From assembly GCA_009773515.1 (NCBI GenBank), contig WSXX01000004.1:62001-126000 (forward strand): a stretch of DNA of 64,000 nt, given 5' to 3'. Each line of letters starts with the position of its first letter. Within the stretch, counting starts at the first letter, position 1. This document shows, piece by piece, positions 28,588-36,786 of the stretch. A model generated the notes under the pieces. The model did no database searches. It saw only the letters and a list, made by a program, of their open reading frames with translations, and was not told the origin of the DNA. Made by a program: the position numbers and the translations under genes. Origin of the DNA: Bacteroidota bacterium. Lineage in GTDB: Bacteria > Bacteroidota > Bacteroidia > Bacteroidales > Lentimicrobiaceae.

Positions 28588-28655
28588 ACTTACTGCTTTT
28601 CGTATTTCATCACATCTTCGCTCACAAAAACAAGTTTGATACCTGCCTGGCGGAA
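28588..28655 (-). pseudogene. Displaced copy of the dCMP deaminase 3' end
   Basis: This 68-base segment matches 29422-29489 (the last 22 codons and stop of the dCMP deaminase gene) at 60 or more positions. It still reads in frame on the minus strand as FRQAGIKLVFVSEDVMKYEK plus Q and stop. Only the tail is present, and the similarity begins right beside the stop codon. It lies 834 bases from the intact gene, with a toxin-antitoxin pair between the two copies. The remaining gap to 28796 shows no gene. Confidence 0.85.
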
Positions 28656-28796
28656 GATTTAATAAGTAACGATAAAACTTCAATGTAAAAACGCTTGCCC
28701 GAATCAGCAGGCTTTCGATTAAAAAACTTATCCAAAATTGGAGGGTCGTAGAATTTATTTCCACTCTTTTACAAAGGCAGTTGCAACAAAAATGTT

Positions 28797-29096
28797 TTAC
28801 TTGATTCTCCTATCTGCAGGATTTTGTCTGCTATCCCAAAGCGTATGAACAATTATCATTTTTGAGGTTACCTCATAAAACAAAATAAATTCGTCAACTA
28901 TTAATCCACGAACGGTATCTAACTCAGTCTTTATGCCAATTTCTGATTGTTTTTGGAGAAGGGATAATTCCTTATTAAATTTAGCGTAAAGCTTCTTAGC
29001 ATAAGTTTTGCTCTTATTCCGTTCAGTGTAGAATTCAAGAATCATTAACAGTTTAATTCTGGCTCTATGCGACCAGACTATTTTTCGTTTAGCCAT
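28797..29096 (-). CDS. ParE/RelE-type toxin
   Basis: This 99-residue basic protein has the ParE/RelE fold pattern: an opening strand (KIVWSHRARIKLLMILEFY), two helices, then strands ending in MIIVHTLWDSRQNP, the usual position of the family's C-terminal catalytic or binding residues. It should be a toxin acting on gyrase (ParE) or on ribosome-bound mRNA (RelE). Its start overlaps the antitoxin gene by 19 bases. Confidence 0.85.
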   Translation of the reverse strand: MAKRKIVWSHRARIKLLMILEFYTERNKSKTYAKKLYAKFNKELSLLQKQSEIGIKTELDTVRGLIVDEFILFYEVTSKMIIVHTLWDSRQNPADRRIK

Positions 29097-29314
29097 TTAT
29101 TAAATTCTTTGTCAAGTTCAGCTTGTTCAACGAAAAGTCCTGATTCTATTTCTTTCTGTGATTCAATTATTTCTAGTCTTTGCTCAGGAGTCAGAGATAG
29201 CACCTGAGTTTGAGTCTTGGTGTCAAGAATAGTTTTAATAGCATTTAGAAATGACACGTCATTAATCTCTGCTATCCTGTTTATTAATAATTTTTTTAAC
29301 GCGGTCGTTGTCAT
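29078..29314 (-). CDS. Antitoxin of the ParE/RelE pair
   Basis: This 78-residue acidic protein is encoded before and overlaps the toxin gene. It has a helical N-terminus (LKKLLINRIAEINDVSFLNAI) and a charged C-terminal half (QRLEIIESQKEIESGLFVEQ) expected to wrap around the toxin. No DNA-binding motif is evident. A TACCTTTA box (minus strand, 29342-29349) one base off the -7 consensus lies 28 bases upstream of the start. Confidence 0.75.
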   Translation of the reverse strand: MTTTALKKLLINRIAEINDVSFLNAIKTILDTKTQTQVLSLTPEQRLEIIESQKEIESGLFVEQAELDKEFNKWLNEK

Positions 29315-29423
29315 GTTTCCAGAGCTTTTGTTTTGTAACGTAAAGGTAAGCTTTTTTAGTTTATTGATGCTTATTTGCCTTTAGCGGACGACATCCTGAT
29401 AATGATAAATCCGCGGTTGTGAC

Positions 29424-29915
29424 TTACTGCTTTTCGTATTTCATCACGTCTTCGCTCACAAAATCAAGTTTGATGCCTGCCTGCTTGAACATCGCTTCTG
29501 ATTCCTGGCCACTGTGGTATTTCATTTCACATACCACCCTTTCAATACCGCAATTAATGATGAGCATGGCGCAGGTGCGACAGGGTGTCATTCGGCAATA
29601 AAGGGTTGCGCCTTCCAGCGCAATACCAAGGCGTGCCGCCTGACAAATCGCGTTCTGTTCGGCATGAACCGTTCGCACACAATGATTTGTTACTTTTCCA
29701 TCTTCATGGGTCATTTGTTTGAAAAGATGACCAACTTCATCGCAGTGGGGCAATCCGATGGGGGATCCAACATACCCTGTAACCAGAATCTGCTTGTTGC
29801 GTGCAATTACACAACCACTTCGTCCGCGATCGCAGGTAGCACGTTTGGCAATGGTGTTCGCCACTTCCATAAAGTATTCATCCCATGTAGGGCGGATGTA
29901 TTTTTTTTCTTCCAT
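29424..29915 (-). CDS. dCMP/deoxycytidylate deaminase (ComEB-like)
   Basis: The 163-residue zinc enzyme converts dCMP to dUMP for thymidylate synthesis. The active-site motif HAEQNAICQAA supplies the zinc His and catalytic Glu, and MTPCRTCAMLIINCG supplies the two zinc cysteines. A further Cys/His set near residues 28-50 (CDRGRSGCVIA) is typical of this family. The gene is complete, and a copy of its 3' end lies 834 bases further on. The possible promoter is at 30050-30057. Confidence 0.93.
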   Translation of the reverse strand: MEEKKYIRPTWDEYFMEVANTIAKRATCDRGRSGCVIARNKQILVTGYVGSPIGLPHCDEVGHLFKQMTHEDGKVTNHCVRTVHAEQNAICQAARLGIALEGATLYCRMTPCRTCAMLIINCGIERVVCEMKYHSGQESEAMFKQAGIKLDFVSEDVMKYEKQ

Positions 29916-30009
29916 TGTGTGTTTATTAAATACGGCTAATTGTCACTCTTTCTTCTTGCCAATTTTAAGGCTTGCATTTTTCGGTCTCGACTCCGCTCGA
30001 CCTCCGTTC

Positions 30010-30043
30010 CGTCCCTCGTCCCTTCTTTTCGTCCCTCGTCCCT
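30010..30043. repeat. Direct repeat in the comEB leader
   Basis: CGTCCCTCGTCCCT occurs at 30010-30023 and again at 30030-30043, a 20-base period. The C-rich, purine-poor strand differs from the surrounding AT-rich DNA. A CTCGAC repeat lies just before it (29986-30002). Confidence 0.6.
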
Positions 30044-30049
30044 CCCGCG

Positions 30050-30057
30050 CAAAGATA
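30050..30057 (-). promoter_or_regulatory. Possible comEB promoter -7 box
   Basis: CAAAGATA is TATCTTTG on the minus strand, an exact consensus match. It would give a leader of about 130 bases containing the CGTCCCT repeats. A -33 TTG is not obvious. Confidence 0.4.
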
Positions 30058-30111
30058 CCACCTAAATTCCGGAATAATTTATCAGGCCTTTCAAAAAAAA
30101 ACACAAAACAC

Positions 30112-30169
30112 TTGACAAACTAAAGATTTAGTTGTAACTTTGTCATACTATTTAACTAAAAACTTAGTT
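30112..30169 (+). promoter_or_regulatory. blaI promoter with two identical operator dyads
   Basis: TTG (30112-30114) and TAACTTTG (30135-30142) are 20 bases apart, a strong promoter. Two dyads with identical arms, AACTAA-AGAT-TTAGTT (30118-30133) and AACTAA-AAAC-TTAGTT (30154-30169), lie 36 bases apart centre to centre. The first sits between the -33 and -7 boxes, the second around +6 to +20. BlaI/MecI repressors bind dyads as dimers, so autorepression is expected. Confidence 0.8.
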
Positions 30170-30191
30170 ATACATAAAACAAGCATTGAAA

Positions 30192-30572
30192 ATGAAAGAA
30201 CTTACCAGGGCCGAAGAGCAGGTGATGCAGATATTGTGGCGCATAGGCAAAGGGCATGTAAACGATTTGCTCGCATACTTTCCCGAACCTAAACCAGCCT
30301 ACAATACGGTCTCCACAATCGTCCGCATCCTTGAAAAAAAGGAATTTGTTGATCACGAAGCCATTGGGAAATCGCACCGCTACTTCTCGAAAGTGAGCAA
30401 ACGTGATTATACACGATTCACCATGAAGCAGATGCTCACCGGATATTTCAGCAACTCTTACAAACAAATGGTTTCCTTTTTTGCCGATGAGCATGACCTT
30501 TCGGTGAGGGAAATGGAAGAAATCAGGCAATTGATGGAACAACAGATCAACGAAAAAAAGCAACAGCCATGA
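30192..30572 (+). CDS. BlaI/MecI-family repressor
   Basis: From ATG 30192 the protein has 126 residues; a TTG two codons upstream is a less likely start. The winged helix (residues 1-75) reads LTRAEEQVMQILWRIGKG, then AYNTVSTIVRILEKKEFV, as in BlaI and MecI. The dimerisation tail follows. It overlaps the M56 gene by four bases (ATGA). It should repress its own operon through the two AACTAA/TTAGTT dyads and be inactivated when the M56 partner senses a signal. Confidence 0.95.
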   Translation: MKELTRAEEQVMQILWRIGKGHVNDLLAYFPEPKPAYNTVSTIVRILEKKEFVDHEAIGKSHRYFSKVSKRDYTRFTMKQMLTGYFSNSYKQMVSFFADEHDLSVREMEEIRQLMEQQINEKKQQP

Positions 30573-32950
30573 CACCATTATTTATTTATCTGTTAAAAGC
30601 GGCCATCATCAACGCGATGATGATAGGCTTTTATCATTATGCCATCCGCCCCGGTCGCAATTTCAGGCTTATGCGTTTAATTCTGCTTGCCTCTGTGATT
30701 CTGCCGTTGATTTTGCCGCTCATTCCGCAGCCTGTAATGCATCAGGGAGAAACAGAAATCCCCGTTTATGTAATTACACTGCCCGAATCTCAGGGTGCAA
30801 CAACCATTGCAGCAGAACCTGAAACCAGCTTCATTCCCGACATCAGGTTACTGATTTATTATTCGGTTGCATTGCTGATGCTTCTGGCAACTGTGGTTTC
30901 AGTTTTATCGGTAGCCCGCAGACTGAGGCTCTCAAAAGTAAAAATTACCCGTTACGGGAAAATCTATATTGATGAAGCTGCTGTCAGTCCTTTTTCATTT
31001 TTCAAATGGGTATTTTTCCCGGATAAAAGCCTTGAACATCCAAATGCTGATTTATTACTCAGGCATGAATTCAGCCATGTGAAGCGTCATCACAGCATCG
31101 ACCGGTTAATTTCTGCAACTTTTCGTGCATTCTTCTGGTTCAGTCCGTTTGCCCACTTTAATCATAAATTATTATCCGAAGTTCATGAATACCAGGCCGA
31201 TGCCGATGCCATTGAAGCATATGGCGACAAGGCAGGCTACAATCAACTCATGGTTTCTTATGCCGGAATAGCCGGCAACAACCCGATAACCAATCCTTTC
31301 AGTGCTCATCTAAAAAAACGTATCATTATGCTGAATCATTTAAAACCCGGCAAATTGAGCTTAACAGCCATTGTTACCGGAATTGTACTCATTGCCTCGG
31401 TTGCAGTTTTTTCTTCAATGGTGCAACCCCAAAAAACAAATTCTCCGGACATAATGTCTGATGATGAATTTCATTCAACAGTGCTATCCGAAAGTGCAGC
31501 ACTTCCTGAAGTAACGGTTTTTCCTGTTGCTGATGGATCAACTACAATCACTGATGACACTACCCTTGTGCCGGCTAAATATCCCGGTGGTGATGAAGCG
31601 CGCATGAAGTTTCTGCAAAACAACCTCAGGTATCCTGTTGAAGCCAGAAATCAAAACATTCAGGGTACTGTAGAGTATAAATTTACCGTAGAAGCCGATG
31701 GAAAAGTAACTTCCGTTGAAATTGTTTCAGGTATCGGCGGCGGCTGTGATGAAGAAGTACTGCGTGTTGTTGCCCTTATGCCTGCATGGAAACCGGCATC
31801 CAAAGGTGGAAAACCAGTCAGAAGCTCAATGGTTTTGCCTGTGAAATTTACACTTTCCAGCGAAACATCCGAACCTGATGAAGTGTTTACGGTTGTGGAA
31901 AATCCGCCTAAATTTCCGGGTGGAGATGATGCAAGGGCTGCGCATTTCAGAAAAGTTATGACTTATCCCGAGTCTGCCAAAAAGGATAAAGTTGAAGGTA
32001 CAGTTTATGTTACTTTCATCGTTGAAAAAGATGGAAGTGTGAGTAATGCCAGAATTTTACGCGGTGTAAGGAAAGACCTCGACGAAGTAGCACTCAGGGC
32101 AGTTAACAGTATGCCATTGTGGGAGCCAGGAACACAAAGAGGAAAGCCGGTAAGGGTCCAGTTTAATATTCCTTTAAAGTTTAGTCTGTCAGAGGCAAAA
32201 TCAGAGGCTAAGAAGGAATCATCAAGCGAAGTTAAAACTTCCACCATGATTGACGGGCGTGAAGTATTTATGGTTGTGGAGGAATCACCTGAATATCCCG
32301 GCGGAAGTGATGCTCTGTATAAATATCTGGGCGAAAAAAATGAATACACCGAAGAAGCCCGCAAACAAAAGATAGAAGGAACAACTTACATTGGTTTTAC
32401 CGTTGAACCGGATGGAAGCATCAGCAATGCCCAAATACTTCGTGGTATTGGCGGAGGTTTGGATGAAGTTGCTTTAAATTCAATCATGAGTATGCCCAAA
32501 TGGAAGCCGGGTAAAAATAAAGGTGTAGCTGTGCCGGTTCGGTTTAATATTCCTGTAAAGTTTAAACTTGATGCGGCTAGTCCCGATAAACCTGTTGAAA
32601 TGCCCGAAAAATCAATGTACCACGGACGTGAAGTTTACAATAAGGTAGATGTTTCACCAGAGTTTCCCGGAGGAAATGAAGCATTTCTGGCGTATCTGAG
32701 AAAGTATATTGGAAACGTAGAGTTTTCAAATTTCGAAGATTCTAAAACGAGCCTTTCCATGATATTTGTTGTTGAACCCGATGGAAGTGTTACACCGGGT
32801 GCAGTTTCAGAAAATGCGGATGCTCTTGTCAAACTTACGCCAAAGCTTCAGGAAGCCTTAAAAAACATGCCTGTATGGAAACCCGGCAAAACCAAAGGAG
32901 TTGCAGTTCCGGTGAGAGAGCTGATTTTTCTGAAAACCATTAACCAGTGA
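30569..32950 (+). CDS. M56 (BlaR1-like) metallopeptidase with four TonB-C domains
   Basis: The 793-residue membrane protein has helices near 5-20, 35-52 and 92-115, then a cytoplasmic zinc peptidase with HEFSH at 166-170 and a downstream Glu near 204-207. Another membrane helix follows (about 268-288). The remainder, which should be periplasmic, holds four copies of a TonB C-terminal-like domain starting near residues 331, 448, 574 and 697. Each opens with a (K/E)(Y/F)PGG motif and has a GTVY or GTTY strand and a MP.W.PG loop; the fourth is the most diverged. It is the likely signal transducer that cleaves or inactivates the BlaI partner. TonB-C domains replace the penicillin-binding sensor of classical BlaR1. 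Confidence 0.9.
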   Translation: MTPLFIYLLKAAIINAMMIGFYHYAIRPGRNFRLMRLILLASVILPLILPLIPQPVMHQGETEIPVYVITLPESQGATTIAAEPETSFIPDIRLLIYYSVALLMLLATVVSVLSVARRLRLSKVKITRYGKIYIDEAAVSPFSFFKWVFFPDKSLEHPNADLLLRHEFSHVKRHHSIDRLISATFRAFFWFSPFAHFNHKLLSEVHEYQADADAIEAYGDKAGYNQLMVSYAGIAGNNPITNPFSAHLKKRIIMLNHLKPGKLSLTAIVTGIVLIASVAVFSSMVQPQKTNSPDIMSDDEFHSTVLSESAALPEVTVFPVADGSTTITDDTTLVPAKYPGGDEARMKFLQNNLRYPVEARNQNIQGTVEYKFTVEADGKVTSVEIVSGIGGGCDEEVLRVVALMPAWKPASKGGKPVRSSMVLPVKFTLSSETSEPDEVFTVVENPPKFPGGDDARAAHFRKVMTYPESAKKDKVEGTVYVTFIVEKDGSVSNARILRGVRKDLDEVALRAVNSMPLWEPGTQRGKPVRVQFNIPLKFSLSEAKSEAKKESSSEVKTSTMIDGREVFMVVEESPEYPGGSDALYKYLGEKNEYTEEARKQKIEGTTYIGFTVEPDGSISNAQILRGIGGGLDEVALNSIMSMPKWKPGKNKGVAVPVRFNIPVKFKLDAASPDKPVEMPEKSMYHGREVYNKVDVSPEFPGGNEAFLAYLRKYIGNVEFSNFEDSKTSLSMIFVVEPDGSVTPGAVSENADALVKLTPKLQEALKNMPVWKPGKTKGVAVPVRELIFLKTINQ

Positions 32951-32955
32951 AAGTT

Positions 32956-33393
32956 ATGAAGTTGTGTCTGCTAGTCATTTTTCTGACTTTTTTCACTTTT
33001 AATATAGAAGCCCTGGCATCCTGGCCGGGGCTTTTCAAGGTTAATCAATACAATAAAGAAGGACTGCGCCACGGCCGATGGGTTTATCATTGGGACGAAG
33101 CAAAGAAAATTCCCATGAATAAACTGCGGTTTAAAAATGGCAGAGAGTTCGGATTAAACAGGTATTATAACGAAGACGGCAAGAAGTGGCTCAGATTCAG
33201 GGCTTTTAAGGATGGCCGTATGATTGTAACTTACTATGATGAAAAAGGCAAAAAAGAACGAAAAGGTGAAGCATTAATGATTTACGACCCTTTGGAAATC
33301 CGTTACTGCTGGCATGGCAAATGGAAGTTTTATGAGGAGGGTAAAATAGTGAGAACAGCCATTTATAATATGGGCGAGGAAGTAGAACAATAA
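32956..33393 (+). CDS. Exported MORN-like repeat protein
   Basis: From ATG 32956 the protein has 145 residues; a GTG at 32947 overlapping the M56 stop would add three. A signal sequence (hydrophobic to about residue 20, then ALASW) is followed by MORN-like strands: GLRHGRWVYHWDE, LRFKNGREFGLNRYYNEDG and GKWKFYEEGKIV. Such repeats occur in exported and toxin-associated proteins, but function is unknown. It is the third gene of the BlaI operon by position. Confidence 0.65.
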   Translation: MKLCLLVIFLTFFTFNIEALASWPGLFKVNQYNKEGLRHGRWVYHWDEAKKIPMNKLRFKNGREFGLNRYYNEDGKKWLRFRAFKDGRMIVTYYDEKGKKERKGEALMIYDPLEIRYCWHGKWKFYEEGKIVRTAIYNMGEEVEQ

Positions 33394-33442
33394 CAAAATC
33401 AGTTAAAAGACTAAACTTCCAGCGGCCAGTGAAATCAAAAAA

Positions 33443-33475
33443 TTTGTCGCTTAAATTTAATTATGTTTACCTTTG
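33443..33475 (+). promoter_or_regulatory. Promoter of the TlpA-like gene
   Basis: TTTG (33443-33446) is followed after 21 bases by TACCTTTG (33468-33475), an exact -7 match 26 bases before the ATG. This gives the gene its own promoter apart from the BlaI operon. Confidence 0.75.
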
Positions 33476-33501
33476 GACCATAATCCTTACAACTCCAAAA
33501 A

Positions 33502-34602
33502 ATGAAAAATCTGGTTTTCAGTTTATTGGCCATTATAGTTCTGGCCTCTTGTAATTCGCGCAAAAGCGATGAATATGTTATCAAAGGCACCATTTTGGGC
33601 GATACTGTTGAGCAGGTATTCCTGCAAAAGAGCAAAGATGGCCGATTTGAAATTCTTGATTCCGCTAAGGTGGAGGATGGTAAGTTCAAATTCACCGGAA
33701 AAATAACAGATGCAGATCTTTATTACATCGGGCTTGACGAAAGCAGGTTTTCCGGATTTTTCAATGAAGCAGCTTCTATTAAGATAGAACTTCACACCGA
33801 TAGTTTGATGAGTCCGAAAGTAAGTGGGTCGGTGTCCGACGCGCTTTATCGTGATTACCTGACTTTGGTTGAAAAGCAACGCAGTGTTGAAATTGGACTT
33901 TATACCGCTTATAACGAAGCAAATCGTATGGCCGATACCGCGAAAATGAAGCAGCTTGAAAAGGATATCGAAGCCAATGATGTGATCCAAAAGGAAGAAA
34001 TAGTGAATTTCATCGAAGCAAACAATACCTCTTTTGTGGCTCCTTATGTTGCAATTCGTCATGCTTATCTAATGGAACTTGACGAAATGGAAAAGGTTTT
34101 GGCATCATTCGATAAGAAAGTATTGGGTTCCAGCTTTGCAAAAATGTTCAGCGATCGTATTGTTACGCTTCAGAATGTAGCCATTGGAAAACCTGCGCCT
34201 GATTTTACCATGAATGATCTGAATGGTAATCCTGTTTCACTTTCGCAACTTAAAGGTAAAATTTTGCTGGTTGATTTCTGGGCAGCATGGTGTGGACCCT
34301 GCCGGGCCGAAAACCCAAATATTGTAGCTGCTTACAATGAGTTTAAAGATCGTGGTTTTGATGTACTTGGTGTTTCTCTCGACCGCGATAAGGAATCATG
34401 GATGAAAGCCATTGCCGACGATAAACTCACCTGGACACATGTTTCTGATCTTCAGTACTGGCAGAATGCTGCCGCTAAACTTTACGGTGTCAATTCAATA
34501 CCTTCAAGTGTATTGCTCGATAAAGACGGTATAATCATTGCCCGAAACCTTCGCGGCGAAGAACTGCATAAAAAGCTGGAAGAGTTACTGGCTGGGGTCT
34601 GA
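33502..34602 (+). CDS. TlpA-like thiol-disulfide oxidoreductase lipoprotein with DUF4369 domain
   Basis: The 366-residue protein has a lipoprotein signal (cysteine in VLASC, residue 17) and an N-terminal beta-rich DUF4369-type domain (about 25-120). A helical linker follows, and a C-terminal thioredoxin fold (about 225-366) has the active site WAAWCGPCRAE. It should reduce or shuffle disulfides in the envelope. The fusion is common in Bacteroidota. It lies downstream of the BlaI operon but has its own promoter. Confidence 0.93.
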   Translation: MKNLVFSLLAIIVLASCNSRKSDEYVIKGTILGDTVEQVFLQKSKDGRFEILDSAKVEDGKFKFTGKITDADLYYIGLDESRFSGFFNEAASIKIELHTDSLMSPKVSGSVSDALYRDYLTLVEKQRSVEIGLYTAYNEANRMADTAKMKQLEKDIEANDVIQKEEIVNFIEANNTSFVAPYVAIRHAYLMELDEMEKVLASFDKKVLGSSFAKMFSDRIVTLQNVAIGKPAPDFTMNDLNGNPVSLSQLKGKILLVDFWAAWCGPCRAENPNIVAAYNEFKDRGFDVLGVSLDRDKESWMKAIADDKLTWTHVSDLQYWQNAAAKLYGVNSIPSSVLLDKDGIIIARNLRGEELHKKLEELLAGV

Positions 34603-34630
34603 ATATAATCAACACATCACTAAAATCCCC

Positions 34631-34686
34631 AAATCAGGGTTTGACTAATTGAAAGCAATAGGTAAAATCAAGTCTAACCCTGACTT
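34631..34686. repeat. Imperfect 16-bp inverted repeat
   Basis: AAATCAGGGTTTGACT (34631-34646) is the inverse of AGTCTAACCCTGACTT (34671-34686) at 14 of 16 positions, with 24 bases between. No T-run follows, so it may be a relic or the end of a small element rather than a terminator. It lies just before the AT-rich toxin island. Confidence 0.5.
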
Positions 34687-34781
34687 GCAACGAGTTATCG
34701 ATATTCTTGCCGTTTTAAGGATATAGAGAAGGTTTCTAAGAAACTTGTAAAATTTTATGACCTTGCAAATTGAAAAAACAA

Positions 34782-34814
34782 TTGAGTTTTAAAATGTAAT
34801 TATTGTTATTTTTG
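34782..34814 (+). promoter_or_regulatory. Promoter of the HTH gene
   Basis: TTG (34782-34784) is followed after 22 bases by TATTTTTG (34807-34814), an exact -7 match 18 bases before the ATG. Confidence 0.65.
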
Positions 34815-34832
34815 AAAAAATAAATTGACATT

Positions 34833-35183
34833 ATGGAGATTGGACAAAAAATAAAAAAAATCAGGGAGTTACGAAACTACTCTCAAGAATATATGGCCAT
34901 GCATCTGGGTATTTCGCAGGAGGCATATTGCCGGCTAGAAACAGGACAAACAAAAATAGAATTGAACCGGCTAAAGAAAATAGCTGAAACTCTTGAAGTT
35001 GAACCATATTTTTTAATGAATTTTGATGATAGTTATGTATTTAATAGCTGTACTCAAAGTGGGAAAATTATTAATCAATATAATGGTATAAGCGAAAGAG
35101 ATTACACTGCTATTCTTAAACGCATTGATGGACTTGAGCAGGAAGTTAAATCAATTCTTTCGAAAGTTCATAAAGAAAGTTAA
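34833..35183 (+). CDS. Xre-type HTH regulator
   Basis: The 116-residue protein has an N-terminal HTH (residues 1-62: IGQKIKKIRELRNYSQEYMA and GISQEAYCRLETGQTKIELN) followed by a short linker and a C-terminal helical tail (LKRIDGLEQEVKSILSKV) that could form a dimer. Its target is unknown. It stands at the edge of the AT-rich toxin island and faces it. The gap 35184-35390 shows no gene. Confidence 0.9.
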   Translation: MEIGQKIKKIRELRNYSQEYMAMHLGISQEAYCRLETGQTKIELNRLKKIAETLEVEPYFLMNFDDSYVFNSCTQSGKIINQYNGISERDYTAILKRIDGLEQEVKSILSKVHKES

Positions 35184-35390
35184 AACTCGATTTAAAAGCG
35201 AAGTAGTTCCCAATAAATTTTTTCTATCTTCTAAAAGCATTGTCAATATAATTTTGGAAACACGAAAACAAAAAGAAAGCGACAAACAACGCGTTTTTGT
35301 CAAGTATTTAATATTTGGCTAAAAGAGCTTCAGATGAATACTTTAAAGTAAAAAAAAGTCTTATAATATAATGTAAGGCAAAATTCCTAT

Positions 35391-35795
35391 TCATCTATTG
35401 TCTTTCATCATTGTTTCTATCTCCTTTAGTAGTTCAGGGATAAAGGATTGATCAGTATAATACCTCAATTCCATTTTGGCAGTGGATAAGTCGTTATATA
35501 TTTCACATTTAACCTTAATCTGACCATTCTCTTCGAATAATTCAAGGAAAATTTTTCCCGACAATGGATTAAATGAAACAAATTTTTGAGTTCCATTATA
35601 CAACTTTTCCAATGATAATATAAGATTCTTAAAATCAAATTCCTCTGCCTCGAAATTAGTTTCGAATTTAAAAAAATCAAAATTGACTAAACCAGTAAAA
35701 GAAACAATCTTCAATACATCTGTATTAAAGAATTGAAAATCCTTTAATTGGATAATTAAGTTTCTTTCTTTATCGTAAAAATTAACAGTGTTCAT
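35391..35795 (-). CDS. Candidate immunity protein (WapI-like)
   Basis: The 134-residue soluble protein is rich in Phe and Asp/Glu. The layout, FEAEEFDFKNLILSLEKLYN then FVSFNPLSGKIFLELFEENG and a C-terminal helix, loosely resembles small WapI-type immunity proteins. The gene lies in a series of candidate immunity genes on the minus strand downstream of the RHS toxin. Family assignment is tentative. Confidence 0.45.
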   Translation of the reverse strand: MNTVNFYDKERNLIIQLKDFQFFNTDVLKIVSFTGLVNFDFFKFETNFEAEEFDFKNLILSLEKLYNGTQKFVSFNPLSGKIFLELFEENGQIKVKCEIYNDLSTAKMELRYYTDQSFIPELLKEIETMMKDNR

Positions 35796-35836
35796 GGCTT
35801 TAAAGAAAACACAGATTTTGGTTTTATTTTTTGGTG

Positions 35837-36430
35837 TTAATATACTTCATGTTTAGTAATATTCTCAAAAGCTATGTTTGTTACTTTACTATTTAATAAA
35901 AGACTCTTTACTTTTTCTGTAACAAATGTAAATCTTGACTCTTTAGGAGTAAAGATATCTGAACCATCCCAGCTTTTTAAGTCAAAATACAGGCCTCTTT
36001 TGGCTTCTATTGACTTTCCAGAAGTGGTAAAAGGGGCTTTTAGAAAAGACTCACTCATTTCATAATCTATTGCTGAACACCTTCCAGTGACGGTCAATAA
36101 ATAATATTCAATTGCCTCATTACCTTGAATTATTGTTGGAATAGAATCCCATCCAGTTGCATTGCATTTTCTTAATAGATCAACTAATCTTTTGCTAATA
36201 AGAAAAACGCCTGGGAAGCCTGAATTTAACATATCAAAATTTTTCGAACCAGTATTTACAATAAATTCTACAGTTTTATCAATAACATATTCATTTCTGA
36301 ATAATTTATTAATATCCAGTTCTTTGTGAAGTTTTGGGATGAGATTAAGTGACCCGCGATTATAATTTTCCGACATTAAATAGAAATCTTTATGTTCCAT
36401 CTTTTTTGTAGTGGGGCCTAAAGAATACAT
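35837..36430 (-). CDS. Candidate immunity protein (Imm11/DUF1629-like)
   Basis: The 197-residue soluble protein has an N-terminal helical part and a C-terminal part with KSWDGSDIFTPKESRFTFVT and then a helix ending in NSKVTNIAFENITKHEVY. The WDGSDxF motif and following strand fit the Imm11 (DUF1629) pattern of immunity proteins. It sits between the candidate WapI-like gene and an orphan toxin tip, the position expected of a cognate immunity gene. A possible 12-residue shorter start exists. Confidence 0.5.
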   Translation of the reverse strand: MYSLGPTTKKMEHKDFYLMSENYNRGSLNLIPKLHKELDINKLFRNEYVIDKTVEFIVNTGSKNFDMLNSGFPGVFLISKRLVDLLRKCNATGWDSIPTIIQGNEAIEYYLLTVTGRCSAIDYEMSESFLKAPFTTSGKSIEAKRGLYFDLKSWDGSDIFTPKESRFTFVTEKVKSLLLNSKVTNIAFENITKHEVY

Positions 36431-36786
36431 TAATTTCGAACATTAAGGTTTGATTTCAAAAGTAATGAAGACCCCGTAAACAATTCTTTTGAAATTTATG
36501 TAAAGTTAAACGAAAATTCTTGAAATTGTGATGAGAGTCTAAAAAACTCAAGCATTAAGCAATATTTTTAGGCGGGCAACTTATTCCCTTTGCAAAATTA
36601 TGTGTCAGGTTTATGAGCTGTGTTTTTAACCTTGCAATTCCAGTCGGTAAAACAGGTTTTTTCTTGGTGAAATAATCCTCTTATTCTCTTTATTTTGAAA
36701 AGATGCATTGTTTTGCGGGTGTTTTACTAGCGAAGATTCTTTTATTCCATTGAATACCAATAAAATAGGTAAAAGAATGCCACGCA
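36431..36786. other. AT-rich gap in the toxin island
   Basis: No gene, hairpin or clear promoter is seen in this stretch. Base composition is AT-rich like the neighbouring cassettes. Confidence 0.6.

Noticed and set aside
29010..30050. C-rich CGTCCCT repeats as a CRISPR-like array
   Set aside because: Only two copies of 14 bases with a 20-base period and no unique spacers of constant length.
35125..35322. 65-residue frame overlapping the end of the HTH gene
   Set aside because: It lies in another frame of the HTH gene's end and has no domain or start signal.
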